Assembly: GCF_030464885.1 (NCBI RefSeq)
Contig: NZ_JALPRJ010000022.1
Span: 1 to 64,000, forward strand
Reading direction: 5' to 3'
Source of the DNA: Caballeronia sp. SEWSISQ10-4 2
Lineage (GTDB): Bacteria > Pseudomonadota > Gammaproteobacteria > Burkholderiales > Burkholderiaceae
DNA: 64,000 nucleotides
The position numbers were made by a program, and so were the translations under genes. Positions 27,266 to 37,053 of this stretch are shown one piece after another. Positions within the stretch are counted from its first letter, which is position 1, and each line of letters opens with the position of its first letter. A model generated the notes under the pieces. It was not told the DNA's origin and did not search any database. It saw only the letters and a list, made by a program, of their open reading frames with translations.

Positions 27266-28483
27266 TCAGAACACAACGAACGTCAACCCGGCGGTCAGAA
27301 TCACGACCGCCCACGAGGGCATGCGCCACCAGGTCAAAAGCAAAAGGGCAAAGGCCGCGAGCGCGAAGTCGCTTGCCCCATGCACTGCGCTGATCCATAC
27401 GGGGTCATACAGCGCGGCGAGCAGGATGCCGACCACCGCCGCGTTGATTCCGGCCATCGCCCGGCGCATTGACGTAAAGGCGCGAAGCTTGCCCCATAGA
27501 GGCAGAGCTGCTTCGACCAGCAGGAAAGAGGGCAGGAAGATCGCGACCGTCGCCAGCGCCGCACCGACAGGCCCGGAGGGTGTTCCCTTCCCAACAGCAC
27601 CAAGAAACGCCGCGAAGGTAAAGAGCGGGCCCGGGATGGCTTGAGCTGCGCCATAGCCCGCCAGGAATTCGTTCGTCGATACCCAGCCGCGTGGCACTAC
27701 GATCGCCTGCAACAACGGCAGCACCACGTGACCGCCGCCGAAAACGAGCGAACCGACCCGGAAGAAGCCGGAAAACAGTTCAAGCGCGTAGCCGGGGAAT
27801 AGCGCCGACAGGACTGGCAGTCCAAGCAACAAGGCCAAAAAAGCCACGATGCATACGCTGGCCTCTGCTTTCGTCCCAGGCATGCCGAGGGGAGCATCGG
27901 GCACCTCAGTCGAGATTTTCAGCAGTACGGCACCGCTCAAGCCCGCTAGAAGAATTGCCACTATCTGCCCATACGTTGCGCCCAGAGCCACGACTAGGGC
28001 GGTTGAAACGACTGCTATGGACGCTCGCGTCTTATCGGGGCAAAGTGCTCTCCCCATCGACCACACCGCTTGGGCGACTACTGCAACGGCGGCCAGTTTG
28101 AGGCCGTGCAAGAGGCGCCCGGAAAATGCGGTATCAAGATGCGCATAACCGTAGGCGAACGCGACCAACAGCACGACCGACGGAAGCGTGAAACCGAACC
28201 ATGCAGCGAGTGCGCCTCGCACCCCTCCGCGCATCCGCCCTATGGCTATTCCCACCTGACTGCTTCCCGGGCCCGGAAGGAACTGGCATAACGCGACGAT
28301 ATCGCTATAGGTATGCTCGTCGAGCCATTCGCGCCGCCTGACGAATTCGTCGCGGAAATATCCAAGATGAGCGGCTGGTCCGCCAAACGACGTGAGGCCT
28401 AGTCTGAGAAAAATCAGAAACAAGGTCCACGGCGACGTTCGAGTTGACGCTTTGCCGGAGAGGTTAGGAAGCAATTTACCCAT
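27266..28483 (-). CDS. chrA: Second chromate transporter, ChrA family
   Basis: A 405-residue CHR-family transporter encoded convergently to the chr operon. It opens with LFLIFLRLGLTSFGGPAAHL, followed by LCQFLPGPGSSQVGIAIG. The second half repeats the pattern (GSLVFGGGHVVLPLLQ and AAQAIPGPLFTFAAFLG). It diverges widely from the ChrA at 24792, so it was acquired separately rather than by recent duplication. Unlike the neighbouring operon it is intact. Confidence 0.9.
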   Translation of the reverse strand: MGKLLPNLSGKASTRTSPWTLFLIFLRLGLTSFGGPAAHLGYFRDEFVRRREWLDEHTYSDIVALCQFLPGPGSSQVGIAIGRMRGGVRGALAAWFGFTLPSVVLLVAFAYGYAHLDTAFSGRLLHGLKLAAVAVVAQAVWSMGRALCPDKTRASIAVVSTALVVALGATYGQIVAILLAGLSGAVLLKISTEVPDAPLGMPGTKAEASVCIVAFLALLLGLPVLSALFPGYALELFSGFFRVGSLVFGGGHVVLPLLQAIVVPRGWVSTNEFLAGYGAAQAIPGPLFTFAAFLGAVGKGTPSGPVGAALATVAIFLPSFLLVEAALPLWGKLRAFTSMRRAMAGINAAVVGILLAALYDPVWISAVHGASDFALAAFALLLLTWWRMPSWAVVILTAGLTFVVF

Positions 28484-29194
28484 TGAGCTTTGTTCTAAGC
28501 AGAAATGTCGCGATTAAAGTGAGGTGGACTCATGCTTCAGCTACCAGGCCCCGGAAGTAATACATCCATTTATGTCCTTCAGACGATAGATATCACCATG
28601 GTTTGTTGCAAGACATTGTGTCTGGTTATCTTAATGGGTATGCCCAGGGTCCGTCTGACGAGTCAATAGAAAGACAGAATTGGCCAGGCGTGTCGTGCTT
28701 GGAACCTTACCGGTAAGTTAAATTCCGCGCGGTGGGATGGCGCTAACCGTGCGCCCGAACGCTGATTGAGTCCTGTTTGAGTTCCTGATACTGGTCGGCT
28801 ATGTAAGTCGAGCGGCTCAATAGTGCGTCATCGCTGCTGAAAGCTTGTATCAAAGTTCAATTCATGGAGATGGAAGATGTCACGCCGTGGAGGCACGCCT
28901 GTATTTGAACGCTTAGGCTGGAGCGGTCCGAATTACTAACTTATCGGCGGATGCCAACGTCACTCTTCAAGGCCCAAACCACGCGGCCCGGGTCAGAACG
29001 CGTTTTATGTTCAAGTCGGCAGCGCCTGGCGCTAAGACTTTAGCCGCATCAAGGCACTTCCATTCCACGGGCTGGCCAATGAAAAACCACTCGAATCGAG
29101 TAAGCCCGCATGTCGTTTTGTTTGCAACGTGCTTCGTTATCGCTCACGCAAGCCGTGCGGCGTCTGTCGATTCAGGCCACCTGAACGCGGGCGG
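28484..29194. other. 711-base region without a recognisable gene
   Basis: Composition is lower in GC than the neighbours and stops are frequent in all frames. The only suggestive frame is a 39-codon stretch (29079-29198, plus strand) with a signal-peptide-like hydrophobic core (VVLFATCFVIAHAS) and no ribosome site; it is possibly a remnant of an exported protein. No transposase ends, tRNA or strong hairpins were recognised. Confidence 0.4.
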
Positions 29195-29779
29195 TTAAAA
29201 CCATCCTTCAACGATTTCGCAATTGGACGGCATCCCCACGCATCGAGCGGCGTTATCTACATCGATTCCGTTCAGGATGACCCGTACTGCCTGAAGCGGC
29301 CAGCCGTGTGTAACGACCAGCACGGTCTCCGGGCTGCTCAGCTTCAGGTCGGCGATCAGCGATTGAACGCGCGCGAGCAATCCCATGAACGGTTCTCCGT
29401 CTGCCGTAGCGGTAGTAGCCGGCGCGTGAGAGATGAATCGCTGAAATTCGTCACCCGACTTCTCTTCGAATGCGGTACCGACCCGGTTTTCGTTGGCAAG
29501 CCGATTAACGACTTGGGGCACCTTCAGTACCTCGTTGGCTAACCATGCTGTCTGGCGCGCGCGCAGAAATTCCGAGGTTACGATGAGCTCGATTTTTTCA
29601 TCTTTCAGGCGCTCGCCCAAGGCCCTGCCTTGAGCCTCTCCCTTCTCCGTCAGATAATAGCCTGTGCGAGGATTGCTGTTGCAAACACCACGGACGTTGC
29701 ACGGATATTCGCCATGGCGCGCGAAGATGATGCGCTTGGACGCGGTGCTGGGTTCGGACAACCAGTTTTTTTCGGACAT
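29195..29779 (-). CDS. Histidine phosphatase family protein (phosphoglycerate mutase-like)
   Basis: A 194-residue phosphatase of the two-histidine superfamily. The phosphohistidine lies in IIFARHGEYP, and the second catalytic His is in VLVVTHGWPLQ. Helix features between them (ERLKDEKIELIVTSEFLRARQTA) are usual. It is monocistronic, between an antiporter gene and a gene-poor region. Substrates of this superfamily range from phosphoproteins to sugar phosphates. Confidence 0.87.
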   Translation of the reverse strand: MSEKNWLSEPSTASKRIIFARHGEYPCNVRGVCNSNPRTGYYLTEKGEAQGRALGERLKDEKIELIVTSEFLRARQTAWLANEVLKVPQVVNRLANENRVGTAFEEKSGDEFQRFISHAPATTATADGEPFMGLLARVQSLIADLKLSSPETVLVVTHGWPLQAVRVILNGIDVDNAARCVGMPSNCEIVEGWF

Positions 29780-29887
29780 GTAGTGAGAAGGTACGAGGAG
29801 TTTGATCCAATTGTACCAATCCGAAATTCGTCTTCAGGTGATGGAACCAGAACCTGGCGCGTGCGCAAGGCTGAGTGCGAGTGAAGA

Positions 29888-31474
29888 TCAACCGCGCGCA
29901 TGCCGCGCGGACACTTCTTGCAGGTCCAGGTCGTGCTCGAGGACATGAAGCATCTCGTCATGAATTGCCCCTGAGCGATGCATATGGAGCAACTCCTTGC
30001 GTCCAGCGGCGATGGCAGCCAAGACGACATCGTAATGACTGACACGTACTTCGTGCGGAAAGTCCGTCCGCTCTCCGTACGCTTTGGTGATTGTCGCCCG
30101 GTAACTGTATTGTTCGAGAAGCCGCGGGTGAATCACCTTCCCATCGCTGTCACGCACGAGCGGCTCGATAGCGGCAAGTTGAGCCGCCTCGAGTCTTGCC
30201 CATGCTTGTGGTTCCGTCAGATGCTGGGCGCCGGTATCTGAACTGCGGTCAGGATTGATCCATTCAATCAAAAGGCCGATAGTCGTTCCTTGCAGCAGCA
30301 CGGTCACAAGGATGACGGCAAACGACGCGACAAGGATCAAATCCCGCCCGGGCAGCGTCTCTGGAAGCGACAGTGCAACTGCGAGCGTGACTACGCCGCG
30401 CATGCCCGCCCAACTTGTTATGGTTGCCGTGCGCCAATCCAGAACCGCATTCCCACGATCGGTCATGCGGCGCCATGACGTGTTGAGCACTTCAGTGGCG
30501 AAGACCCACACGAAGCGTGATAGAACCACCGCGCCAAGCACAGCCGCCACGGCTGGCGCCAGCGTAGAAAGTGCATCATCGGCGCCGCCTGACCGGGCGA
30601 TGACACCTCGGAGAGATAGCCCGATCAATATGAATACGAGCGCTTCGAGAAGAAAGACGATGACTTGCCAGAATGCCGTGCCGCGCATGCGAACAGTAGC
30701 GCTCAAGACTTCGTGTTGATACCAGCCCAATGTCAGACCGGCCGTCACCGTCGCGATTACGCCGGAGACGCCGAGCGTTTCGCCAACAATGTAGCTCACC
30801 CATGGCGTCAATACGCTGGTGGTGATGATGAGATAGTCGTCAGCAAGGCAGCGGACGATTTGCACGATCAAATAGCCCACGACGCCACCGACCACCACAC
30901 CTCCCAGGCCAAGGATGGCAAAGCTCGCTGCAGCATGCCCGATGCTAAACGTTCCGGTGAGCGCTGCCGCAACGGCGAAACGAACCAGGACGAGGCCGGC
31001 CGCATCGTTGAGCAAACTTTCTCCCTCTAGAAGGACCATCAGTTTGCGCGGTAGCGCGAGCCGTTCGAGCACGGCCTTGGCAGCAACGGCATCGGGTGGC
31101 GACACGATGGCACCGAGGGCAAAGCAGACGGCCCACGGCAGGCCGGGGACAACAAGATGAGTGACCACCCCGACTGCAAGTGTTGTGAATGCAACGGCAC
31201 CGATGGCGAGTAGCAGGATGCCACCGAAATTGCGCTTGAGCTCTTCCCACACTGAGAAGTAGGCGCCGTCCATGAGAAGCGGCGGCAGGAACACGACAAT
31301 CACCAGGTCCGGGTCCAGGTGGACAGGTGGAAGACCCGGCACGAACGCCATGGCGATCCCACCCACCAGCAGCGCGGCAGCCGGTGGCAACCTGAGACGC
31401 TTGGCTAGCAACTGCAAACCGATCATGACGATTAGCGAGAGCAGGACGAGCTTGAATGAGGAGACGGAGGACAT
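29888..31474 (-). CDS. Na+/H+ antiporter, CPA1 (NhaP/YjcE) family
   Basis: A 528-residue inner-membrane monovalent cation/proton antiporter. About twelve helices span residues 5-410. The ion-translocation region includes AIVSPPDAVAAKAVLERLALPR and EGESLLNDAAGLVLVRFAV, whose Asp residues are the CPA1 ND/DA-type site. TSWAGMRGVVTLAVALSLPE marks a late helix. A 110-residue cytoplasmic tail follows. Role: pH and sodium homeostasis. Confidence 0.9.
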   Translation of the reverse strand: MSSVSSFKLVLLSLIVMIGLQLLAKRLRLPPAAALLVGGIAMAFVPGLPPVHLDPDLVIVVFLPPLLMDGAYFSVWEELKRNFGGILLLAIGAVAFTTLAVGVVTHLVVPGLPWAVCFALGAIVSPPDAVAAKAVLERLALPRKLMVLLEGESLLNDAAGLVLVRFAVAAALTGTFSIGHAAASFAILGLGGVVVGGVVGYLIVQIVRCLADDYLIITTSVLTPWVSYIVGETLGVSGVIATVTAGLTLGWYQHEVLSATVRMRGTAFWQVIVFLLEALVFILIGLSLRGVIARSGGADDALSTLAPAVAAVLGAVVLSRFVWVFATEVLNTSWRRMTDRGNAVLDWRTATITSWAGMRGVVTLAVALSLPETLPGRDLILVASFAVILVTVLLQGTTIGLLIEWINPDRSSDTGAQHLTEPQAWARLEAAQLAAIEPLVRDSDGKVIHPRLLEQYSYRATITKAYGERTDFPHEVRVSHYDVVLAAIAAGRKELLHMHRSGAIHDEMLHVLEHDLDLQEVSARHARG

Positions 31475-31571
31475 GGATTTGCCTACGGAGCGTCGATTAA
31501 GCCAAGCTTACTAGACCGCAGCGAGTCGTCAGAAATTCAGCCGTACCGAGTCGAGAGCGCTATCCCTTGCT

Positions 31572-33125
31572 TTAGGGTTGGCTAGCCCCTGTTCCACTCG
31601 GCGAAGCAGGCGGCGTAGTCGCCTCGGCATCCGAGCCGGTCCCCTCGGTCGTTGCCGTGCAAGGACCTTCGTTGAGCGCACAGATCTTCACTCGAATACT
31701 TCCCTGGTTTTTTGAGTAGGCCCATCGCGCGTCGTTGGCGAAGCAATATAAATATCCTGACGTTGGTGCTGTGATGGTTGTGCCCATCGCGATTCGAAAG
31801 TAGTGAGGCTCAGGAGGGGTGCCCCCTATGGTTGGCTGCGCCGGATAGGTGATGGCGCCGCATAGTTCGAACCAGTTCGCATCGGTAACACGCTTGAAAC
31901 CAGTGAGGAATCGCTGGACAAAGTTGCCCCTCGTCCCTTCTGCGCCGCAAGCACGACGCCAGTCAAGCCACGACTGTCCTTCCATCACTTGAAACTGGTA
32001 GCTGACGCCCTCTTGCATGAAGATGCCGGTCCAGTTCCACAAGGGGTTCGCAAAGATGCGTACCTCCAGTTCGTTCACCGGGTCAACGTGCGGCCGGTAG
32101 GGAGCTTGGGCGATGGGAGGATTGGCCTGCCTCGCTAACGCCAGGGTTGATACCGATTCTGACCCGCGACGGGACGCCTGCTTCAGGCATGGAAAAGAAC
32201 GCGGCCGAAAACCAACCCTTCGATAGAAACTGGTGAGGGAGTTGTGCAGGACCCCATGCACCGCGGCAGATAACACCTGGTCCGCTTTCGGCAACTGCTC
32301 GAGCATTTGCGACCGGAACGTGGCTCCGCATAGTTGCGCCTCGGATAACATCCACTGGAGCGTCGCGTTTGAGAGTTCTGTTTCTTTGTAGCCACCGCCT
32401 ACGTCGGCGTGCACTCCGGGAAACCAAACCTGAGAAACCCGCGCGTCGTCCGTCCCATCCTCCGGAGTCCAGAGCGTTGGAAAGAAATTGTTTCTTTGTT
32501 CGTCGATAGCCAGAGCCTGAACTGCACGTTCGACTTCAGGAGCCAGGGTCGTGTCGTGAAACTGGTATTGGTTTTTGAGGAAGCCAAACGGGTTCAGTGC
32601 TTCTGGAATGCCTAGCGCGCCAACTGTCTCCCATACGCCGAGGAACCGGATGCGGGGAGGTTCTCCATGCATGGCACGGAAATTCGCTTGCCGTTGTGTG
32701 TTCGCTTCCATTTTCGGATCGAGCCGATAAAGCGTCCAGGCTTGTCTGACCAACGACCAGTCGGCGCCGCGCGGAAGCCCGCAGCGATGCAACATGCCCA
32801 CAAGGCTGCGCGCGGTGAAGGCTCCTCTGGAAAATCCAACAATATAAATTTCTGAATCGGCTTCGCAGTGGTCGGATAGCCACTTATAGGCGGTCCGGAT
32901 GTCGCGTGACAGTCCAACACCAAGCGCGCCATCTATTAGCCGCCGCAGCCGGCTTTCGTTTGCACCTACGCCCGCATGGTAGTACTTGAGCTGTTCTCCG
33001 CCATCGCCATTGATGTCGCTCACCGCGTTGAAGAATCGCACGACGTTTGTCGGAACCGGCACGCCCTGGAATTCATCGCTATCTGAATTCCAGGTTCCAT
33101 CGCAGCAGACGAATAACCGTTTCAT
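31572..33125 (-). CDS. DUF2235 alpha/beta hydrolase-like protein (Tle1-related)
   Basis: A 517-residue protein that starts with KRLFVCCDGTWN, the DUF2235 opening, and has the nucleophile elbow IYIVGFSRGAFTARSL (GxSxG with Ser). Tle1-type type VI secretion phospholipase effectors belong to this family. A later NLNPFG-like NPFGFLKNQYQFHDT and FPGVHADVGGGY, with the probable catalytic Asp/His, agree. The C-terminal ~150 residues are extra. No VgrG, PAAR or immunity gene is adjacent, so a housekeeping lipase-like role is equally possible. No signal peptide. Confidence 0.8.
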   Translation of the reverse strand: MKRLFVCCDGTWNSDSDEFQGVPVPTNVVRFFNAVSDINGDGGEQLKYYHAGVGANESRLRRLIDGALGVGLSRDIRTAYKWLSDHCEADSEIYIVGFSRGAFTARSLVGMLHRCGLPRGADWSLVRQAWTLYRLDPKMEANTQRQANFRAMHGEPPRIRFLGVWETVGALGIPEALNPFGFLKNQYQFHDTTLAPEVERAVQALAIDEQRNNFFPTLWTPEDGTDDARVSQVWFPGVHADVGGGYKETELSNATLQWMLSEAQLCGATFRSQMLEQLPKADQVLSAAVHGVLHNSLTSFYRRVGFRPRSFPCLKQASRRGSESVSTLALARQANPPIAQAPYRPHVDPVNELEVRIFANPLWNWTGIFMQEGVSYQFQVMEGQSWLDWRRACGAEGTRGNFVQRFLTGFKRVTDANWFELCGAITYPAQPTIGGTPPEPHYFRIAMGTTITAPTSGYLYCFANDARWAYSKNQGSIRVKICALNEGPCTATTEGTGSDAEATTPPASPSGTGASQP

Positions 33126-33213
33126 TTATCGACTTCCTTGTAGCGATGAGTTATGCCGCTCTGCTAAACCATGTCGTGAGGTGGCAATTCTAAGTTCGCC
33201 CGCAGTCGCTTCA

Positions 33214-34200
33214 CTACAAATGTGCGTGCAGGAATGCCGATATCTCGCTCTCCATCCTGCGATGAACGGATGCCCGGTCAACTCCCGTTGCATCTTTGCA
33301 GATGAGCGGAGCTTCGTCCGCGATCGCGTCCGGGCATGGATCGACAAACACGAAATGGCTTCCCGGCACCACGACTTGCTGCGACGGGTTGGGTAACCCG
33401 GCCGCGACCGCCAAGGCGTTATGTTGAGCATTCAGGTAAGCGTCATCGTCGGGGCGATACAGAAGCGTCGGAATGCGCACTGATGCCAGGCCGGCAGCAT
33501 CGAACATCACTGCAAGCGGGTCCATCAGGACAAGCGCTTTCAGGCGAGGCTCCGCGGGTGGCTGCCAGGCGATCAGATCGACTGGCGGGCCAGCGTCGCC
33601 TGCTGCGTGCCGGGCGCATGACGCCACGTCATCGTGTGACCGGCAATAGGTGTCGGCATAGGCGAAATTGGGCCGTGCGCCCGCGAGAATGAGCGCGGTA
33701 TATCCACCTGCCGAGTACCCGATCATGCCGATGCGTGCCGTATCGGCGTGTTGCGCGAATCTCGGATCCGTCAATGATGCGTCGAGCGCTTCTTTTGCCT
33801 GGCGGGGCCGATCCTCGAGGATCTGGCCGGGCGTCGTAGCTTCCGGATGACCCGACGCATCGCCGATGTGAGTAGGAAGGATCACGATAAAGCCGTCATG
33901 GGCCAGGCGAGTAGCCAGGTCACGGTGACTGAAAGGAGCCCCACGGTGACCGTGCGATATCAGGACAACGGGAAAACGCTGACCCTCCGCGACGGGTGCG
34001 TTGAGGCTGGCGGTTATAGTGAAAGGCCCGGCTTTCCAGGCGACTTCCTGTGTATCGGACGGATAGAAGATGACCGTATCGAATGGCGCGGTCGCGTCTG
34101 GAACGGTGATACGAGCGACACCCGCGTGATAGGACAGGGGTGCTGCCGAGGCAGTGAACACCGACCCGATCAAGATGATCGCGAGGATAAACAGGCGCAT
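33214..34200 (-). CDS. Exported alpha/beta hydrolase (dienelactone hydrolase/PAF-AH-like)
   Basis: A 328-residue hydrolase with a signal peptide (MRLFILAIILIGSVFTASA). The fold shows VVLISHGHRGAPFSHRDLA (oxyanion region), the nucleophile elbow IGMIGYSAGGYTAL with Ser, an Asp in LVLMDPLAVMFD and a late VPGSHFVFVDP histidine. This set and length match periplasmic dienelactone hydrolase-like esterases. It lies 88 bases downstream of nothing coregulated; the DUF2235 gene follows on the same strand. Confidence 0.85.
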   Translation of the reverse strand: MRLFILAIILIGSVFTASAAPLSYHAGVARITVPDATAPFDTVIFYPSDTQEVAWKAGPFTITASLNAPVAEGQRFPVVLISHGHRGAPFSHRDLATRLAHDGFIVILPTHIGDASGHPEATTPGQILEDRPRQAKEALDASLTDPRFAQHADTARIGMIGYSAGGYTALILAGARPNFAYADTYCRSHDDVASCARHAAGDAGPPVDLIAWQPPAEPRLKALVLMDPLAVMFDAAGLASVRIPTLLYRPDDDAYLNAQHNALAVAAGLPNPSQQVVVPGSHFVFVDPCPDAIADEAPLICKDATGVDRASVHRRMESEISAFLHAHL

Positions 34201-34513
34201 GGCAGACGGCCTCTTTTTATATCTTCGGGAGCCGCGCGCGCTTCGGTCGGGCAGGCACTCAGCGGTTGCGTAGCGTTTTCCGGATATTTTCGACTTCGTT
34301 CCGAGAGGGACGAAGCGAAAAATAGCATATTGGGAATGCCTTTAGAGAATCTGATATTCGGCGCGTGGAGAAATACGTGTTGGACTCTTGTAAGTAACCG
34401 GGACCGGAACCGGAATTGCTGCTTGAGCCCCCTCCATTTGCGACATGCAACAGGTTCGCTCTTTCGATTAGCGTCCTAAACTATAAAGGAGCGTTCGTCC
34501 AAGCGAGGAACCC
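34201..34513. other. 313-base divergent intergenic region
   Basis: This separates the minus-strand hydrolase from the plus-strand methyltransferase-like gene. It has an imperfect hairpin (CTTCGTTCC-GAGA-GGGACGAAG, about 34293-34314). No convincing gene is present. Promoters for both neighbours are presumably here. Confidence 0.4.
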
Positions 34514-35173
34514 ATGACGCCTTCATCCAAACTCGTGTTCATTACCATAACGGGGACCGTTGTTTATCTCGGACTCGCGGTCCTTGGCTGGGGTGGCTTC
34601 GCCGCTTTTTTCTCCCATCCCGCGCTAACCGTCGTGGCTATTGCAACGCTGGTCATGTCGATCGTTGCGAGCTTTAGTAGCGGCAACCTGAGCTCCGGTG
34701 AACGTGAGGACCGCGACAACCGCTGGGTCATCGCCGCCTTCGCCGTGATAGGGCTGCTGGAAGCCTATCTGCCGGCCTACACGGATCGAAAGGGATTCTG
34801 GACCCTCGACGGCGACAGCGTCCGCTGGATTGGCGTCGTGCTGTTCATCCTGGGTGGAGCGCTGCGGATATTGCCGGTCTTCATACTCGGCCATCGGTTC
34901 AGCGGGCTGGTCGCTATCCAGCCCGGCCATACGCTTGTCACGACCGGCATCTATGGCGTCATCCGGCACCCCAGCTATCTTGGCTTGCTCGTCAATGCGC
35001 TGGGGTGGGCCTTCGCCTTTAGGTCCGGTGTCGGCGTGCTTCTCACTGTGCTCACTATTGCGCCGCTCGTCGCGCGAATAAACTCGGAGGAAGCGCTGCT
35101 GCGTGCGCAGTTCGGCGCCGAATACGATGCGTACCGCGCCCGTACGTCGCGACTGATTCCAGGGGCGTACTAA
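34514..35173 (+). CDS. Isoprenylcysteine carboxyl methyltransferase-like membrane protein
   Basis: A 219-residue integral membrane protein with five to six helices. The C-terminal half carries the ICMT/PEMT-type pattern: LVTTGIYGVIRHPSYLGLLV, then NSEEALLRAQFGAEYDAYRA. Bacterial members methylate lipid or small-molecule acceptors; the actual acceptor is not known. It stands alone on the plus strand. Confidence 0.85.
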   Translation: MTPSSKLVFITITGTVVYLGLAVLGWGGFAAFFSHPALTVVAIATLVMSIVASFSSGNLSSGEREDRDNRWVIAAFAVIGLLEAYLPAYTDRKGFWTLDGDSVRWIGVVLFILGGALRILPVFILGHRFSGLVAIQPGHTLVTTGIYGVIRHPSYLGLLVNALGWAFAFRSGVGVLLTVLTIAPLVARINSEEALLRAQFGAEYDAYRARTSRLIPGAY

Positions 35174-35178
35174 GAAGC

Positions 35179-36060
35179 TTAGCGATCGCCCTGAAAAGCC
35201 TCGTAGCGTGCGAGCAGACGTTTGGCGTTATTGCGTTCGGGCGCGTCGATCCACGCGCTTCCATCGGCATACGGTCCTTGCGCGTCATAAGCAGCCAGTG
35301 TCGCTCGCGCGTTCGCTGCGGCGTCGCTCGACGGAGTCAAAGCGCGATTGACTGCGTCCACATGTTCGGCAAATACCACGCACTTCGATGTAAATCCTAG
35401 CTGCGTCGATAGATCCAACTCCGCGGCAAGCGCGCCAGCAGATCGATAAGTACAAGGCAGGTCGATCGCTACGCAATTCGCCGCAATGCATTCGATGAGA
35501 AACCGGCTGCGCGCATAGAGCAGTTCCCGTCCCTCAGGCGTGCGGCGCGCGCCCAGATTCGCCGCGAGATCTTCTACCGCGAGCATGCAGCATCGAATGC
35601 GCGGACTCACGTTCAATAACGCGCCGAGAGCGACCAGACCCTTTGCGGATTCGATAGTCGGAACAATCTCCGTCGTCCCTTGCGCGATCCCGTGGAGGCG
35701 TTCGCACTCGCTGAGTGCCGCATCCAGCGCGACGAGTTGATCCGTTGTCTCGGTGTGGGGCAGGAAGACTGCATGGGGGGCTCCGGACATGACACCTTCA
35801 AGGTCGGCTTGGCCTTCGTTCTCCAGCTTGTTGATGCGTACGGCGCCGATCAGTCCCAGCCGTTCGGTCTCACGCAGCATTGCGACGATCCGCTCTCATG
35901 CCACGGGCCGATCTTCAGGCGTGGTCATTTCCTCGAGGTCGGCAACAATGGCGTCCGCGCCGCTTGCGAGTGCGGTCGCATGGCTGCTGGCATCGACGCC
36001 GGGAACGAAAAACCATGCGCGTCGCAACGCGGGCGCACGGGAAGGCCGTGGGGTTTTCAT
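35179..36060 (-). pseudogene. CitE-like HpcH/HpaI aldolase/lyase, single premature stop
   Basis: The frame from the ATG at 36060 (GAGGAA upstream) to 35179 encodes a CitE-family CoA-ester lyase of about 290 residues, but one TGA interrupts it near 35896-35898. Before it: AWFFVPGVDASSHATAL and DAIVADLEEMT. After it: ERLGLIGAVRINKLENEGQ, LHGIAQGTTEIVPTIESAKG and a normal C-terminus. A CGA-to-TGA change would account for it. Neighbours are a binding protein and a LysR on one side and a methyltransferase on the other. Confidence 0.85.
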
Positions 36061-36086
36061 GTCGGTTTCCTCGTGACCTGAGCGCA

Positions 36087-36894
36087 TCAGAATGAGGATG
36101 CGGGAACAGATGCGCCAAGCCACTTCTTCTCGATCTGGTCGATGGAACCATCTTTGCGGGCGTCGTCGAGTGCGGTATTCAATTCGTCTCGCAGCGGCCC
36201 TTCGCCTTTGTTCACGGCGATGTGCATCGGCGAGTCGAGCAGACGGATTTTTTCGTCGATCGATGTTTGCGGATGCATCGCGCGAACGCGTGCAGCCACG
36301 TCTCCGCCTAACGAGATCAGTTGAGTCTGACCCGCGAGATACGCGGAAATTGCGCCGCTTTGATCATCGAAGCGTTTGATCGTCGTATTGCCTGGCGCGA
36401 CTTTCGTGAGGCTGATGTCTTCGTTTGTTCCTCCCGCAGTCGCAACCGACTTGCCGCCCAGGTCGGCCGCTTGCTTGATCTCGACGGTCTTCGGACCGAA
36501 CACGGCGATGTAGTAGGGCGCATACGCCTGCGTGAAATCGAGGACTTTATCGCGCGCCGGCGTTTGTCCGACCGACATCAGCAAGTCGACCTTGTGATCG
36601 GCGAGATACGCCAGCCGGTTAGTGCCGGTCACCGGTACGAGCTCTGCGCGCGCCGAGTTTTTTCGCAAGCACCGCAGCCAGGTCCACGTCGATGCCACGC
36701 GGTTTCATGTCCGCGCCGATCGAGCCGAACGGCGGGTAGTCCTGGAACACGCCGATCTTCATCACTTTGCTTTGCTTGATGTCGCCGAGCGAATCGGCGT
36801 AGGCGGAGGGGAGAGCACCAAGCGCCGCGGATGAGATAAGCAGCGCCAATGCCATGCAACGTGCAACCGAAGGGGGCAGGCTAAACGCTTTCAT
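36087..36894 (-). pseudogene. ABC substrate-binding protein, single frameshift
   Basis: Starts at 36894 (AAGGAC upstream) with signal peptide (MALALLISSAALGALPSAYA) and VMKIGVFQDYPPFGSIGAD. Near 36655 the frame slips, after KKLGAR, into a second frame that carries ELVPVTGTNRLAYLADHK through to the C-terminus ending in IEKKWLGASVP. One base restores a 268-residue SBP_bac_3 protein paralogous to 289-1101. It is followed, 27 bases on, by the broken lyase gene. Both may be transcribed from the promoter divergent to the LysR gene. Confidence 0.85.
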
Positions 36895-37053
36895 GATGAA
36901 GTCCTTGTCAATGCCGGAGCGCGGAATGGAAGTGCTGGTCTTAGGCCTTAGCTTTATCGGGAATACAAAATGATTAGTCCAATTTCCAATATTTATTTTA
37001 AGTATAATTTTCATGGATGATGGAGCGGCCGAATGCAACAACCGAGGTAAGCA

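Noticed and set aside
28484..29194. Insertion-sequence or tRNA gene in the gene-poor gap
   Set aside because: No inverted ends, target duplications, transposase motifs or cloverleaf could be found by eye.
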